From NCBI RefSeq assembly GCF_014851865.1, contig NZ_JACVAM010000003.1:186001-250000 (forward strand): DNA of 64,000 nucleotides, given 5' to 3'. Shown piece by piece: positions 1 through 9,759 of the stretch; positions within the stretch are counted from its first letter, which is position 1; the number at the start of each line of letters is the position of its first letter. The stretch comes from Pseudomonas sp. PDM16 (GTDB taxonomy: Bacteria > Pseudomonadota > Gammaproteobacteria > Pseudomonadales > Pseudomonadaceae). The notes beneath the pieces were generated by a model, which saw only the letters and a program-made list of their open reading frames with translations, was not told where the DNA came from and searched no databases. The translations under genes were made by a program, and so were the position numbers.

Positions 1-1
1 C

Positions 2-220
2 TGCCAGGTGCTGTACAGCGCGCAGAAGCTCGGCATCGACCCGGCCAAACTGAACGTCAACGGCGGCGCCATCGCCATCGGCCACCCCTACGGCATGAGC
101 GGCGCACGCATGGTCGGCCACGCCCTGCTGGAAGGTAAGCGTCGCGGCGTGAAGTACGTGGTGATCACCATGTGCGTCGGCGGCGGCATGGGCGCTGCCG
201 GGCTGTTCGAAGTGCTGTAA
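2..220 (+). CDS. Acetyl-CoA acetyltransferase (thiolase), C-terminal end only
   Basis: This is the last 72 residues of a thiolase; the 5' part lies outside the window. The visible part has the two C-terminal catalytic blocks of the family: [13 protein letters not shown] with the active-site His, and [15 protein letters not shown] with the second catalytic Cys. Thiolases make or cleave 3-ketoacyl-CoA in the cytoplasm. The [10 protein letters not shown] and MCVGGGMG wording is typical of acetyl-CoA acetyltransferases of the AtoB/PhaA/FadA group, but substrate length cannot be told from this fragment. A GC-rich hairpin follows the stop codon. Confidence 0.93.
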   Translation, partial: CQVLYSAQKLGIDPAKLNVNGGAIAIGHPYGMSGARMVGHALLEGKRRGVKYVVITMCVGGGMGAAGLFEVL

Positions 221-229
221 GGCTCGCCC

Positions 230-250
230 GCGGCCACACTGCGTGGCCGC
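230..250 (+). terminator. Candidate terminator hairpin after the thiolase
   Basis: GCGGCCAC (230-237) pairs with GTGGCCGC (243-250) around a five-base loop, 10 bases after the thiolase stop. The T-tract after it is poor, so strength is uncertain. Confidence 0.5.
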
Positions 251-263
251 AGTTCCCTCCGGC

Positions 264-410
264 CTAGGTTCTGTACGAAAAGTCGCCGAGCGAAGGTCAG
301 GCAAGGCAAAAACAGGCGAAGAAGCGCAGTTTACGTGGTGTAAATGAGCATTCTGAGCCTGTTTTTAACGCAGCATCACCGAGCGCAGGCACTTTTCGTA
401 CAGAACCTAG
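264..410. mobile_element. MITE-like inverted-repeat element flanked by CTAG
   Basis: A 147-bp unit lies between the convergent thiolase and binding-protein genes. Its ends are perfect 20-bp inverted repeats: CTAGGTTCTGTACGAAAAGT at 264-283, with its reverse complement at 391-410. The similarity continues inward imperfectly: AAAAACAGGC occurs at the same distance from each end. CTAG at both extremities can be read as a 4-bp target duplication, as in some IS5-group elements (inference). A small central hairpin (TTTAC 330-334 / GTAAA 340-344) lies inside. No transposase is encoded, so it would be mobilised in trans. The right CTAG overlaps the stop codon of the neighbouring minus-strand gene. 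Confidence 0.75.
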
Positions 411-1267
411 CGCTGCAGCCAGAAGCGGCTGTCCGCCTCGGGCAAACCCGCCGGCAAATCGTTGTCGAGAATCAGCAGGCGTCGCTCGCTCAGGCGACTG
501 CGTGCCACCTCCTTGCCGAAATGACGGTACAGCAACTGCTGGAAGCTGCCGTCGGCCTGGATCAGGCGAATCCCCTCGGCGAAGCGGTCGCGCAATGCCA
601 CATCCCCGTGATTGAAGGTGAAGTACACCGGCAACTGATAGACCAGCGCCAGGTTCGGCTCGACCATCAGATCCGGATGCTGGGCCGTTCCTGTTCCATC
701 GATTTCCGGCCAGATCTCATGCAGCGCCCGGTGGTAGTAGTCGAAGCGGTGGCTCTCGAGCATCGCCAGCAGGTTCTCCGGCCGCGAGGTGCCAACCACC
801 GGCAGGCGATTGAGGGCGAAGCGGGAGAAGTCGCTCCACTGACTGACGAAACCACCACGGAACTGGCGCAGGTCATCCACGGTGCGAACCCGGGCGAAAC
901 GCGGGGCATCCTCGCGGCGGATCAACAGCAGGCGATAGCCGAGCATGCCAGCGTGGATATCGAACGGCAGCATGTCGAACTGCTGCAGGCGCTCAGCACT
1001 CGGTGGCACGTAGGCCAGGTCCATCTCGCCATCGCGCAGCTGCAGCAGGCAACGCTCCTGTGGAGGGTCATCGGCCATGGCCGGCGCAATGTGCAGCTCA
1101 CCATGGCTGGCCGCCGTACGCGCCAGGATCAGGTTGGCCAGCTCGATGCGATAGGCGTAGCGGCCGGGGTCATGCTGGCACACGCGCAACTCGCCCGCCT
1201 GTACACCACTCGCCAGCACCAGCGAAGCCAGTACCCAGCAGCGCAATGCAACAGACGCGGCGGGCAT
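407..1267 (-). CDS. Periplasmic solute-binding-like protein, orphan
   Basis: A 286-residue protein with a signal peptide (residues 1-24, cleavage after GVQA) and a body resembling the SBP_bac_3 periplasmic binding fold (ELRVCQHDPGRYAYR near the mature N-terminus, LIQADGSFQQLLYRHFGKE near the end). It begins 1 base after the hemH stop codon on the same strand, so it is probably the third gene of an epimerase-hemH operon. No permease or ATPase gene is near, so a role as a sensor or stand-alone binder is as likely as transport; the ligand is unknown. Its TAG stop falls inside the CTAG at the right end of the MITE-like element. Confidence 0.8.
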   Translation of the reverse strand: MPAASVALRCWVLASLVLASGVQAGELRVCQHDPGRYAYRIELANLILARTAASHGELHIAPAMADDPPQERCLLQLRDGEMDLAYVPPSAERLQQFDMLPFDIHAGMLGYRLLLIRREDAPRFARVRTVDDLRQFRGGFVSQWSDFSRFALNRLPVVGTSRPENLLAMLESHRFDYYHRALHEIWPEIDGTGTAQHPDLMVEPNLALVYQLPVYFTFNHGDVALRDRFAEGIRLIQADGSFQQLLYRHFGKEVARSRLSERRLLILDNDLPAGLPEADSRFWLQR

Positions 1268-1268
1268 G

Positions 1269-2291
1269 TCAGATAACCTGTGGCGCCCGCTCGCAGAGTG
1301 TCTTCAAGGCGGCGACCCATTGCGGGTGGTCGTTCAGGCATGGCACCAGCACCAGCTCCTCGCCACCGGCTTCCTGGAACTGCTCGCGGCCGCGATCACC
1401 AATCTCCTCCAGCGTCTCGATGCAGTCGGCGACGAATGCTGGGCACATCACCAGCAACTTCTTCACCCCAGCCTTGGCCAATTCGTCCAGACGCGCTTCG
1501 GTATAGGGCTCGATCCACTTGGCGCGCCCCAGGCGCGACTGGAACGACACGGACCACTTGCCCGCCGGCAGGCCGGCACGTTCGGCGAACAGCTCGGCGC
1601 TGCGCAGACACTGGCTGCGATAGCAGACCGCCAGGGTCTCGTCGCTGACGCCGGCGCTGCTGGTCGAGGTCAGGCTGTGGCTGGGGTCTTTCACCAGCTT
1701 GCGGATATGCCGCTCGGGCAGGCCGTGGAAGCTCAGCAGCAGATGGTCGAAATCCTGCTCCAGATGCGGTTTGGCGCTCGCCACCAGGGCGTCCAGGTAC
1801 TCGGGCTGATCGTAAAATGGCGGCAGGCTGGCGAACTGCAGCGACAGGTTGTGCTCACGCACCACACGCTTCACCTCCTCCAGCGCCGTCGTCGTAGTGC
1901 TGTCGGCGAACTGCGGGTAGAGCGGCGCCAGGGTCACCTTGCGCACGCCCTGGGCCACCAAGCGTTCGAGCACGCTGGCGAGGGAAGGCTCGCCGTAGCG
2001 CATGGCCAGCTCGACCGGCCCATGCGGCCAGTGCGGCACCATGGCCTGCTGCAGACGGCGGCTGAGCACCACCAGCGGCGAACCACCCTCCCACCAGATC
2101 GACGAGTAGGCATGGGCCGACTGCTCAGGGCGCTTGATCAGGATCAGCGAAACCAGCAGCCGGCGCAGCGGCCAGGGCAGGTCGACCACGTAGGGGTCCA
2201 TGAGGAACTGGTTGAGGTAGCGACGCACGTCGGCCACCGAAGTGGAGGCCGGCGAACCCAGATTGATCAACAGCAGGGCATGATCGGTCAT
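1269..2291 (-). CDS. hemH: Ferrochelatase
   Basis: HemH inserts Fe2+ into protoporphyrin IX, the last step of protoheme synthesis. The 340-residue protein has the family N-terminus [13 protein letters not shown], the catalytic His block [15 protein letters not shown], and the late [16 protein letters not shown] block with the conserved Glu. Length is normal for bacterial ferrochelatases. Its ATG overlaps the TGA of the upstream epimerase-like gene by 4 bases (2288-2291), suggesting translational coupling, and a binding-protein gene follows 1 base downstream. Assignment is secure. Confidence 0.97.
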   Translation of the reverse strand: MTDHALLLINLGSPASTSVADVRRYLNQFLMDPYVVDLPWPLRRLLVSLILIKRPEQSAHAYSSIWWEGGSPLVVLSRRLQQAMVPHWPHGPVELAMRYGEPSLASVLERLVAQGVRKVTLAPLYPQFADSTTTTALEEVKRVVREHNLSLQFASLPPFYDQPEYLDALVASAKPHLEQDFDHLLLSFHGLPERHIRKLVKDPSHSLTSTSSAGVSDETLAVCYRSQCLRSAELFAERAGLPAGKWSVSFQSRLGRAKWIEPYTEARLDELAKAGVKKLLVMCPAFVADCIETLEEIGDRGREQFQEAGGEELVLVPCLNDHPQWVAALKTLCERAPQVI

Positions 2292-3193
2292 GCGGTGTCC
2301 TTGAAAAGATCGGCCAGGGCCGAGTCGAGATCGGTGAAGCGGAATTCGTAACCCTCGGTCAACGCACGCTGCGGCAGTGCCTTTTGCCCACCGAGCAGCA
2401 GCCCGGACAACTCGCCCAGCCCCAACTTCAGCAGCGGCCCAGGCAACGGCAGCAGCGCCGGTCGGTGCAATACACGGCCCAACGCACGGGCGAAGGCCCG
2501 ATTGCGGATCGGCTGCGGGGCGCAGGCATTATAGGGACCGCGCGCGCCTTCCCGCTGCAAGAGAAAATCGATGAGACCGATTTCATCCTGCAGATGGATC
2601 CAGGGCATCCACTGCCGACCATTGCCAATCGGCCCACCCAGGCCTAGCCGGAAGGGCAGCAGCAAACGTTTGAGGAAGCCACCATCGGCCGCCAGCACCA
2701 GCCCGGTACGCAACAGCACCACGCGGATGCCCAGCTCCTCGGCACGCTGGGCGGTTTCCTCCCAGGCGCCGCACAACTGAGCGGCAAAATCTTCGACCAC
2801 CGGCGGGCTGTCCTCATGCAACTCGCGCTCGCCGCCGTCGCCATACCAGCCTACGGCGGAGCCGGAAATCAGCACCTGTGGCTTGTGGTCGCGGGCTTCC
2901 AGCCAGACCAGCAACTGCTCGGTGAGCGCCACGCGACTCTCCCACAGCAGCGCCTTGCGCCGATGCGTCCAGGGTCGGTCGGCGATGGGCGCACCGGCCA
3001 GGTTGATCACCGCATCCAGCGGGCCCGCACCGTATTGCTCGAGACTACCGATGCCACGTACCGCCACGCCGCACAGGCCAGGAACACGTGCGGGCGTGCG
3101 ACTCCAGACGGTCAGCTCATGTCCCTGCCGCAACCACTGACGACACAAGGCGCGGCCAATCAGACCTGTACCGCCGGTCAGCAATATGTGCAT
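2288..3193 (-). CDS. TIGR01777-family NAD(P)-dependent epimerase-like protein (YfcH/SDR39U1)
   Basis: A 301-residue atypical short-chain dehydrogenase. The N-terminus carries the Rossmann motif [17 protein letters not shown], the middle has [12 protein letters not shown], and the C-terminus matches the DUF1731 tail of the YfcH/SDR39U1 family ([20 protein letters not shown]). The substrate of this family is not known. It is the first gene of the operon that continues with hemH through a 4-base overlap, so a link to heme metabolism is possible but unproven. Confidence 0.9.
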   Translation of the reverse strand: MHILLTGGTGLIGRALCRQWLRQGHELTVWSRTPARVPGLCGVAVRGIGSLEQYGAGPLDAVINLAGAPIADRPWTHRRKALLWESRVALTEQLLVWLEARDHKPQVLISGSAVGWYGDGGERELHEDSPPVVEDFAAQLCGAWEETAQRAEELGIRVVLLRTGLVLAADGGFLKRLLLPFRLGLGGPIGNGRQWMPWIHLQDEIGLIDFLLQREGARGPYNACAPQPIRNRAFARALGRVLHRPALLPLPGPLLKLGLGELSGLLLGGQKALPQRALTEGYEFRFTDLDSALADLFKDTA

Positions 3194-3369
3194 GGCACTC
3201 TCCTCGCATGGCGTGAACCACCTGTCACGCCCTAGTCTGAATCATGACGGCGCAACGTGCCTTTTTCCGTCTGGCGCACCGTCCCAGTTTCAGTCGCCTC
3301 ATGCGGTCAGGCATGAGACGGGTACAACCAATGTTCGTCCACCCGTGTCCAAACAGTAGTCGGCAATGA

Positions 3370-4616
<1,247 letters not shown>

Positions 4617-4659
4617 TGGCTGTGGGACAATTGCCGTCTCGTCCGCCGAACCGCCCGCC

Positions 4660-5652
4660 ATGCGCCAGAAAACCTCCCCGCCCCGCCAACCCAAAGCCGT
4701 CAGCAAAGGGCAGCTGCACCCGCGCAACCGCCATCAGGGCCGTTACGACTTCCCCAAGCTGATCGAGGCCAGCCCGGAGCTGGGCCGCTTCGTCATCCTC
4801 AACCCTTACGGCAAGCAGAGCATCGACTTCGCCGATCCCGAAGCGGTAAAGGTGTTCAACCGTGCGCTGATGCGCCAGCTGTACGGCATCGCTCACTGGG
4901 ACATTCCGCCGGGCTACCTGTGCCCGCCGATTCCCGGCCGTGCCGATTACCTGCACGGCCTGGCCGACCTGCTGGCCGAGAGCAACGAAGGCAACATTCC
5001 GCGTGGCAAGGCAGTTCGCGCACTGGACGTGGGTACCGGTGCCAACTGCATCTACCCGCTGCTCGGCCATAGCGACTACGGCTGGCGCTTCCTCGGCTCG
5101 GACATCGACCCGGTGGCCCTGGCCGCCGCTCGCACCATCGTCCAGGCCAACGGCCTCACCGATGCCATCGCACTGCGTCAGCAGACAGAGCCTCAGCATA
5201 TCTTCCAGGGCCTGCTGACCAGTGACGAACGCTTTACCCTGACCCTGTGCAACCCACCCTTCCACAGCTCCGCTGCCGAAGCCACAAGCGGCAGCACACG
5301 CAAGTGGAAGAACCTCGGCAAGCTCGACCCCAAGCGCAAACTACCGGTGCTGAACTTCGGCGGGCAGAGCAACGAGCTATGGTGCGAAGGCGGCGAGGCG
5401 GCCTTCCTGCGGCGCATGGCTCGCGAGAGCACAGCAGTGGCCGGCCAGGTGCTGTGGTTCAGCAGCCTGGTGTCCAAGGCGTCCAACCTGCCCGGCCTGG
5501 AAGCGGCGCTGAAGAAAGCTGGCGCGCTGGAAATACGGCAGGTGGACATGGCCCAGGGCAACAAGCAGAGTCGCTTCGTCGCCTGGACCTTCCATGAGGT
5601 CGCTGCACGTCGCGGCTGGCTGAACGGTAGCATCGCCGGCGCGCCAATCTGA
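4660..5652 (+). CDS. rlmF: 23S rRNA (adenine(1618)-N6)-methyltransferase
   Basis: RlmF methylates N6 of A1618 in 23S rRNA using S-adenosylmethionine. The 330-residue protein has the family start [13 protein letters not shown], the conserved block [23 protein letters not shown]-binding motif [15 protein letters not shown], the acidic loop [11 protein letters not shown], and the N6-adenine signature NPPF near residue 198. The N-terminus is Lys/Arg/Pro rich, as expected for an rRNA-binding tail. It starts 43 bases after the Trp-rich gene and may share its transcript. Confidence 0.95.
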   Translation: MRQKTSPPRQPKAVSKGQLHPRNRHQGRYDFPKLIEASPELGRFVILNPYGKQSIDFADPEAVKVFNRALMRQLYGIAHWDIPPGYLCPPIPGRADYLHGLADLLAESNEGNIPRGKAVRALDVGTGANCIYPLLGHSDYGWRFLGSDIDPVALAAARTIVQANGLTDAIALRQQTEPQHIFQGLLTSDERFTLTLCNPPFHSSAAEATSGSTRKWKNLGKLDPKRKLPVLNFGGQSNELWCEGGEAAFLRRMARESTAVAGQVLWFSSLVSKASNLPGLEAALKKAGALEIRQVDMAQGNKQSRFVAWTFHEVAARRGWLNGSIAGAPI

Positions 5653-5702
5653 CTATGCTGTGGAAGTAATGCCAAACAGCCACCGGGAGTCCGGGAGTCC
5701 CC

Positions 5703-6500
5703 ATGCGCTGGAAAACCCTGCTGACCCTCTGTTGCCTGTCCTGGTGCCTGAGCGCACATGCGGAGCCGCGCGACCTGCAGATCAGCGTCGGGGACTGGCC
5801 GCCCTATCTGTCCCAGGAGTTGCGCCACAGCGGCGTGATCGCCCACATCATCAGTGACCTGTTCGCCGAGGAAGGCTACAAGGTCAGCTTCCGCTTCCTG
5901 CCCTGGCCCCGGGCCTACTCGGCCACCGCCGCCGGCAAGTTCGACGCCACCGGCGTGTGGATGCACAAGGACGAACGCGACTCCGACTTCCTGTTCAGCG
6001 CGCCGCTGCTGGACGAGCAGTTCGTGTTCTTCCACCTCAAGTCACAGCCCTTCGACTGGCACAGCTTCGACGACCTCGCCGGGATGAACCTCGGTGGCGG
6101 CCTGGAATACAGCTATGGCTCGGCGTTCGACGCGTTCCTGGCCAAGGGCACCGCAACGATGGAGCGCGTCTCCAGCGACCAGCAGAACTTCGACAAGCTG
6201 CTCAAGGAGCGGGTGGTGCTCTATCCACAGGAGATGAACGTCGGCTACGCCGCACTGAGCCGCCATTTCACCCCCGCCGAACGTGCCAGGGTCACCCACC
6301 ATCCCAAACCACTGCTGGTCAACCGTAGCTACCTGATGCTGCCCAAGCGCCTGGCGGACAGTGGGGACCTGCTGCAACGCTTCAATCGTCGCCTGCAGAT
6401 GTTCCGTGACAGCGGCCGCTACGACCGTTACTTTCAGGACTTGCAGGCCGGCAAGTACATGCTCACCGAAGAGGAAGCAGCCCAGGCATCGGCACGCTAG
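5703..6500 (+). CDS. Periplasmic solute-binding-like protein (SBP_bac_3 type), orphan
   Basis: A 265-residue exported protein with a signal peptide (residues 1-20, cleavage after SAHA). The body has the polar-amino-acid binding-protein pattern: ISVGDWPPYLSQEL at the mature N-terminus, FLPWPRAYSATAAGKFDATG in lobe 1, and a C-terminal FNRRLQMFRDSGRYDRYF helix. No transport partners are adjacent; rlmF lies 50 bases upstream and an Lrp-type regulator is convergent 16 bases downstream. The ligand is unknown. It is distinct in sequence from the similar protein at 407-1267. Confidence 0.82.
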   Translation: MRWKTLLTLCCLSWCLSAHAEPRDLQISVGDWPPYLSQELRHSGVIAHIISDLFAEEGYKVSFRFLPWPRAYSATAAGKFDATGVWMHKDERDSDFLFSAPLLDEQFVFFHLKSQPFDWHSFDDLAGMNLGGGLEYSYGSAFDAFLAKGTATMERVSSDQQNFDKLLKERVVLYPQEMNVGYAALSRHFTPAERARVTHHPKPLLVNRSYLMLPKRLADSGDLLQRFNRRLQMFRDSGRYDRYFQDLQAGKYMLTEEEAAQASAR

Positions 6501-6516
6501 CCACTCGTGGCAGGCG

Positions 6517-6936
6517 CTACATCGCCCACTCGCTCACCACCATGTGCGTCTTCACCCGCTGCATGCCGGGGAAGCTCTCAATCACTCCACGAATCTCCGC
6601 CAGCCGCGCCATGCTCGCCGCCTCGACCTGCACCAGCATGTCGGTCTCGCCACTGATGCCGCAGCACTGGCGGATCTCAGGGAAGGCGCGCATGCGGTCC
6701 ACATAATCCTGGCAACGGCTGTTCTGATAGAACAGTTCGAGGAAGGCTTTGACCCCGCCGCCTGCCGGATCGACCACCTGCGCGTGATAGCCGCGGATCA
6801 CCCCGTCCTGCTCCAACTGGCGGATGCGCTCGCCGACCGCGGAGCGCGACAGGCTTACCTCACGGGCGATCTGGCTGACGGAGGTGCGCGCATCCTGGCG
6901 CAGCAGGGCGATGATCTGGCGATCGAACTTGTCCAC
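6517..6936 (-). CDS. Lrp/AsnC-family transcriptional regulator
   Basis: A 139-residue regulator. I place the start at the GTG at 6936 (VDKFDRQIIALLRQDAR), the usual Lrp N-terminus; the frame stays open upstream but that part has no family similarity. Residues about 17-45 form the winged helix (VSQIAREVSLSRSAVGERIR), and the rest is the ligand-sensing RAM domain (CGISGETDMLVQVEAA). It is divergent from yjeH with about 120 bp between, the usual arrangement for local control of an amino-acid exporter by an Lrp-like protein (inference). Confidence 0.9.
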   Translation of the reverse strand: MDKFDRQIIALLRQDARTSVSQIAREVSLSRSAVGERIRQLEQDGVIRGYHAQVVDPAGGGVKAFLELFYQNSRCQDYVDRMRAFPEIRQCCGISGETDMLVQVEAASMARLAEIRGVIESFPGMQRVKTHMVVSEWAM

Positions 6937-7059
6937 GGGGGTTCTCGGCAGCAGGCAGTTTGACTGTGGATTCCGCCAGTTTGCCGGTGATCGGCGGCGA
7001 CCTGACAACGAGGGCGCGCTTAACATGGCGGGATCGAAATGAAGGGACGAGGATACATC

Positions 7060-8325
7060 ATGAGCCGGCTGAACAAGGAACTGGGGCTGCTACAGGGCGT
7101 GGCGCTGCTCAGTACCTCGCTGCTGGGCACCGGCATCTTCGTGGTGCCGGCGCTGGCCGCCACGGCCGCTGGCAGCGCCTCGCTCTGGGCCTGGCTAATC
7201 CTCATCGCCCTGGTGCTGCCGGTGGCCTTCACCTTCGCCCAGCTGGGCAAGCGCTTCCCCCATGCCGGCGGCGCGCCGCATCTGATCGGTCGCGCTTTTG
7301 GCCCACGCATGGAGCGGCTGATCGCCTTCCTGTTCCTCGCCGTCCTACCCGTCGGCCTACCGGCGGCACTGAGCATCGCCACCGGCTTCTGGCAGGCAGT
7401 GCTGCCCATCGGCAAAGTCGAGGCGCTGCTGATCCAGTTCGTCACCCTCGGCGCCATGCTCCTGCTCGGCCAGCGCCCGGCCAGGGCCAGCGGTGTGGTG
7501 CAGGGGCTGATCGCCCTGGCGATTCTCGGCACCGTTGGCCTGGTCTGGTGGGTCGGCGACCTGCCACTGGCCAGCCAGCCACTGCTGCCGCAGATCGACG
7601 ACTCCTGGCACCTGATCCCGGCAGCACTGGGCGTGATGTTCTGGTGCTTCGTCGGCATCGAGGCTTTCACCCACCTGGGCGAGGAGTTCAAGAACCCGCA
7701 GCGCGACTTCCCCCTGGCCCTGCTGCTCGGCGTGCTGCTGGCCGGCCTGGTGTACTGGGGCTTCTCGGTGGCGGTGCTGAGCTTCGGCGTATACGGCGAC
7801 GTGCACAGCGATGCCGCCTCCCTGCCACGACTGATGCACATGCTGCTCGGTGACGAGGCGCGCTGGCTGGTCGCCGCGGTCGGCTACCTGGCCTGTTTTG
7901 CCTCGATGAACGTCTACGTGCAAGGCTTCGCCCGGTTGATCTGGAGCCTGGCCGACGAGGGCAAGTTGCCCTCTTCCGTCGCTACACTCAATCGCCATGG
8001 TGTGCCGGCACGGGCGCTGCTGGTGGTGGTTCTGATCTGCTGCCTGTGCGCCACCCTGGCTGCCGTGATGCAGCTGTCGGTAGACGACCTGATTCGCTAC
8101 GCCAATGGCAACTTCATTGTCGTCTACCTGCTCAGCATGGCTGCCGGCTGGGTGCTGCTGCGCGGCCTGTGGCGCTGGGTAGCCGGCTTCAGCACCCTGC
8201 TCTGCGGGCTGGTGCTGGTCGCCCTGGGTGTGGAGGCGCTGTATGCCATCGGCCTGCTCGTGGTGCTGACAGCCGCGGGCCATTGGCACGAGCGACGCGG
8301 AGCGGTTCTCGCCCCGCGTGGCTGA
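7060..8325 (+). CDS. yjeH: L-methionine/branched-chain amino acid exporter YjeH-like
   Basis: A 421-residue APC-superfamily permease. It tracks E. coli YjeH closely: start MSRLNKELGLLQG, then LLSTSLLGTGIFVVPALAA in TM1, IPVGLPAAL-like block VLPVGLPAALSIATGFWQA, VMFWCFVGIEAFTHLGEEFK, and GYLACFASMNVYVQGFARL. About 11-12 membrane segments. YjeH exports Met, Leu, Ile and Val. Start at 7060 is chosen for the family N-terminus and the purine-rich GGGACGAGGA upstream. A divergent Lrp-family gene probably controls it. Confidence 0.9.
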   Translation: MSRLNKELGLLQGVALLSTSLLGTGIFVVPALAATAAGSASLWAWLILIALVLPVAFTFAQLGKRFPHAGGAPHLIGRAFGPRMERLIAFLFLAVLPVGLPAALSIATGFWQAVLPIGKVEALLIQFVTLGAMLLLGQRPARASGVVQGLIALAILGTVGLVWWVGDLPLASQPLLPQIDDSWHLIPAALGVMFWCFVGIEAFTHLGEEFKNPQRDFPLALLLGVLLAGLVYWGFSVAVLSFGVYGDVHSDAASLPRLMHMLLGDEARWLVAAVGYLACFASMNVYVQGFARLIWSLADEGKLPSSVATLNRHGVPARALLVVVLICCLCATLAAVMQLSVDDLIRYANGNFIVVYLLSMAAGWVLLRGLWRWVAGFSTLLCGLVLVALGVEALYAIGLLVVLTAAGHWHERRGAVLAPRG

Positions 8326-8376
8326 ACGGTGAGCTGGCCGGCTATCCTCTGCGAGGAACAGCCACAAGGACCGACC

Positions 8377-9708
8377 ATGCGCCGCATTCTCCGCGACCTG
8401 AAAATCCTCATCCTCGCCAACCTGTGGCTAGTGCCGGTAGTGGCCGGCCTGGTGGGCGCGCTGTTCTACTTCGTCGCCCCGCCGCCGCCGATGCATGCAC
8501 GCATGGCCACCGGCGCAGAAAGTGGTGGCTACCATGCCTTCGCCGAGCGACTGCAGGCGGAACTGGAGCAACAGGGCTTCGAACTGGAACTGGTGCCGAG
8601 TCGCGGCTCGCGCGACAACCTGGCCAAGCTGGGTGCAGGCGAGGTCGAGTTGGCCCTGGTACAGAGTGGCCAGGAGTTGACCCTGGATGACGAGGCAAGG
8701 AAATCCATATCCGGCCTCGGCGTGATGTACCGGGAACCGCTGTGGTTGTTCACCACCAGGAAAGTGAAGTTCGAACGCCTGGCCGACCTGCTCGAACTGC
8801 GCCTGGCCATCGGTGGGGAAGACAGTGGCACCCAGGCGGTAACCGCGGCCCTGTTCGCCGCCAATCGCATCGAACCGACCGCCTATCCCCAGCAGTGGCA
8901 AGCACTGGGCGGTAGCCGCGCTGCCGATGCCCTGCTGGCCAGAGAGCTGGACGCCGCGTTCTTCGTCGGCCCGGCAGAGAATGCTCTGATCCAGCGCCTG
9001 GCCGCCGAACCGGAGCTGCGTCTGGTCAGCCTGCGCCGCACCGAGGCGTACCTGGCGCGTCTGCCCTATCTGAGCCGGCTGGAGGTCGGGGAAGGTATGT
9101 TGGACATGGCGAACAACACCCCGGACCGCGATATCGTCACCCTCGGACCGGTTGCCACTCTGGTAGCCGGTGAGAGCTTCCATCCCTCGCTGACTCCACT
9201 GATTCTGGAAGCTGCCAAGACCGTACTGAAGAACGGCAGCCTGCTCGACTCGGCCGGCAGTTATCCAGCCAAGCCACCACTGTCGCTACAGACCCTGAGC
9301 GAGGCTGACTACTACTACGACAAGGGCCTGCCGATCCTGCAGCGTTACTTGCCGTTCCGCATCGCCTCGCTGGCCGACCGCTACATCATCCTGGCCATTC
9401 CGCTGCTGGTGCTGCTGTTCCCGCTGTTCAAGGCCATCGGCCCGATCTACCAATGGCGCATCCGTGCACGCATCTACCGCTGGTACAAGCACCTGCGCGA
9501 AATTGACCAGCAGTTGTACAAGGGCCAGCTCAATGGCGACATCAGTGCCGAGATCGAGCGGCTGGAGAAGCTGGAGGACGAGCTGGCGCGGGTCGAAGTC
9601 CCCCTGTCCTACTCCAGCGAGCTGTACGAGCTGCACATGCACCTGCGCTACATGATCGAGCGCCTGCACGCCGTGCAGCGCCGCCAGGCGGCAATCCCGG
9701 CACCATGA
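8377..9708 (+). CDS. TAXI-family solute-binding protein anchored in the membrane at both ends
   Basis: A 443-residue protein starting at 8377 (AAGGA six bases upstream). Residues about 10-32 form a membrane segment; the periplasmic body is a TAXI (TRAP-associated immunogenic) binding domain (MATGAESGGYHAFAERL, then GEVELALVQSGQ and AIGGEDSGTQAV). Unlike soluble TAXI proteins it has a second membrane segment near residues 330-352 (YIILAIPLLVLLFPLFKAI) and a basic cytoplasmic tail with a likely helical region (KHLREIDQQLYKGQLNGDI). No TRAP membrane subunit is nearby. Possibly a sensor or adaptor rather than a transporter part. Confidence 0.83.
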   Translation: MRRILRDLKILILANLWLVPVVAGLVGALFYFVAPPPPMHARMATGAESGGYHAFAERLQAELEQQGFELELVPSRGSRDNLAKLGAGEVELALVQSGQELTLDDEARKSISGLGVMYREPLWLFTTRKVKFERLADLLELRLAIGGEDSGTQAVTAALFAANRIEPTAYPQQWQALGGSRAADALLARELDAAFFVGPAENALIQRLAAEPELRLVSLRRTEAYLARLPYLSRLEVGEGMLDMANNTPDRDIVTLGPVATLVAGESFHPSLTPLILEAAKTVLKNGSLLDSAGSYPAKPPLSLQTLSEADYYYDKGLPILQRYLPFRIASLADRYIILAIPLLVLLFPLFKAIGPIYQWRIRARIYRWYKHLREIDQQLYKGQLNGDISAEIERLEKLEDELARVEVPLSYSSELYELHMHLRYMIERLHAVQRRQAAIPAP

Positions 9709-9712
9709 AAAA

Positions 9713-9740
9713 GCCCCGCCACGGCAAACCGTGGCGGGGC
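9713..9740. terminator. Bidirectional terminator between TAXI gene and aminopeptidase
   Basis: A perfect 12-bp stem (9713-9724 / 9729-9740) with a CAAA loop. An A-run lies just left of it and TCTT to the right, so it can end both the plus-strand gene and the minus-strand aminopeptidase gene. Confidence 0.88.
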
Positions 9741-9759
9741 TCTTGTCAGCTGGCGTGGA

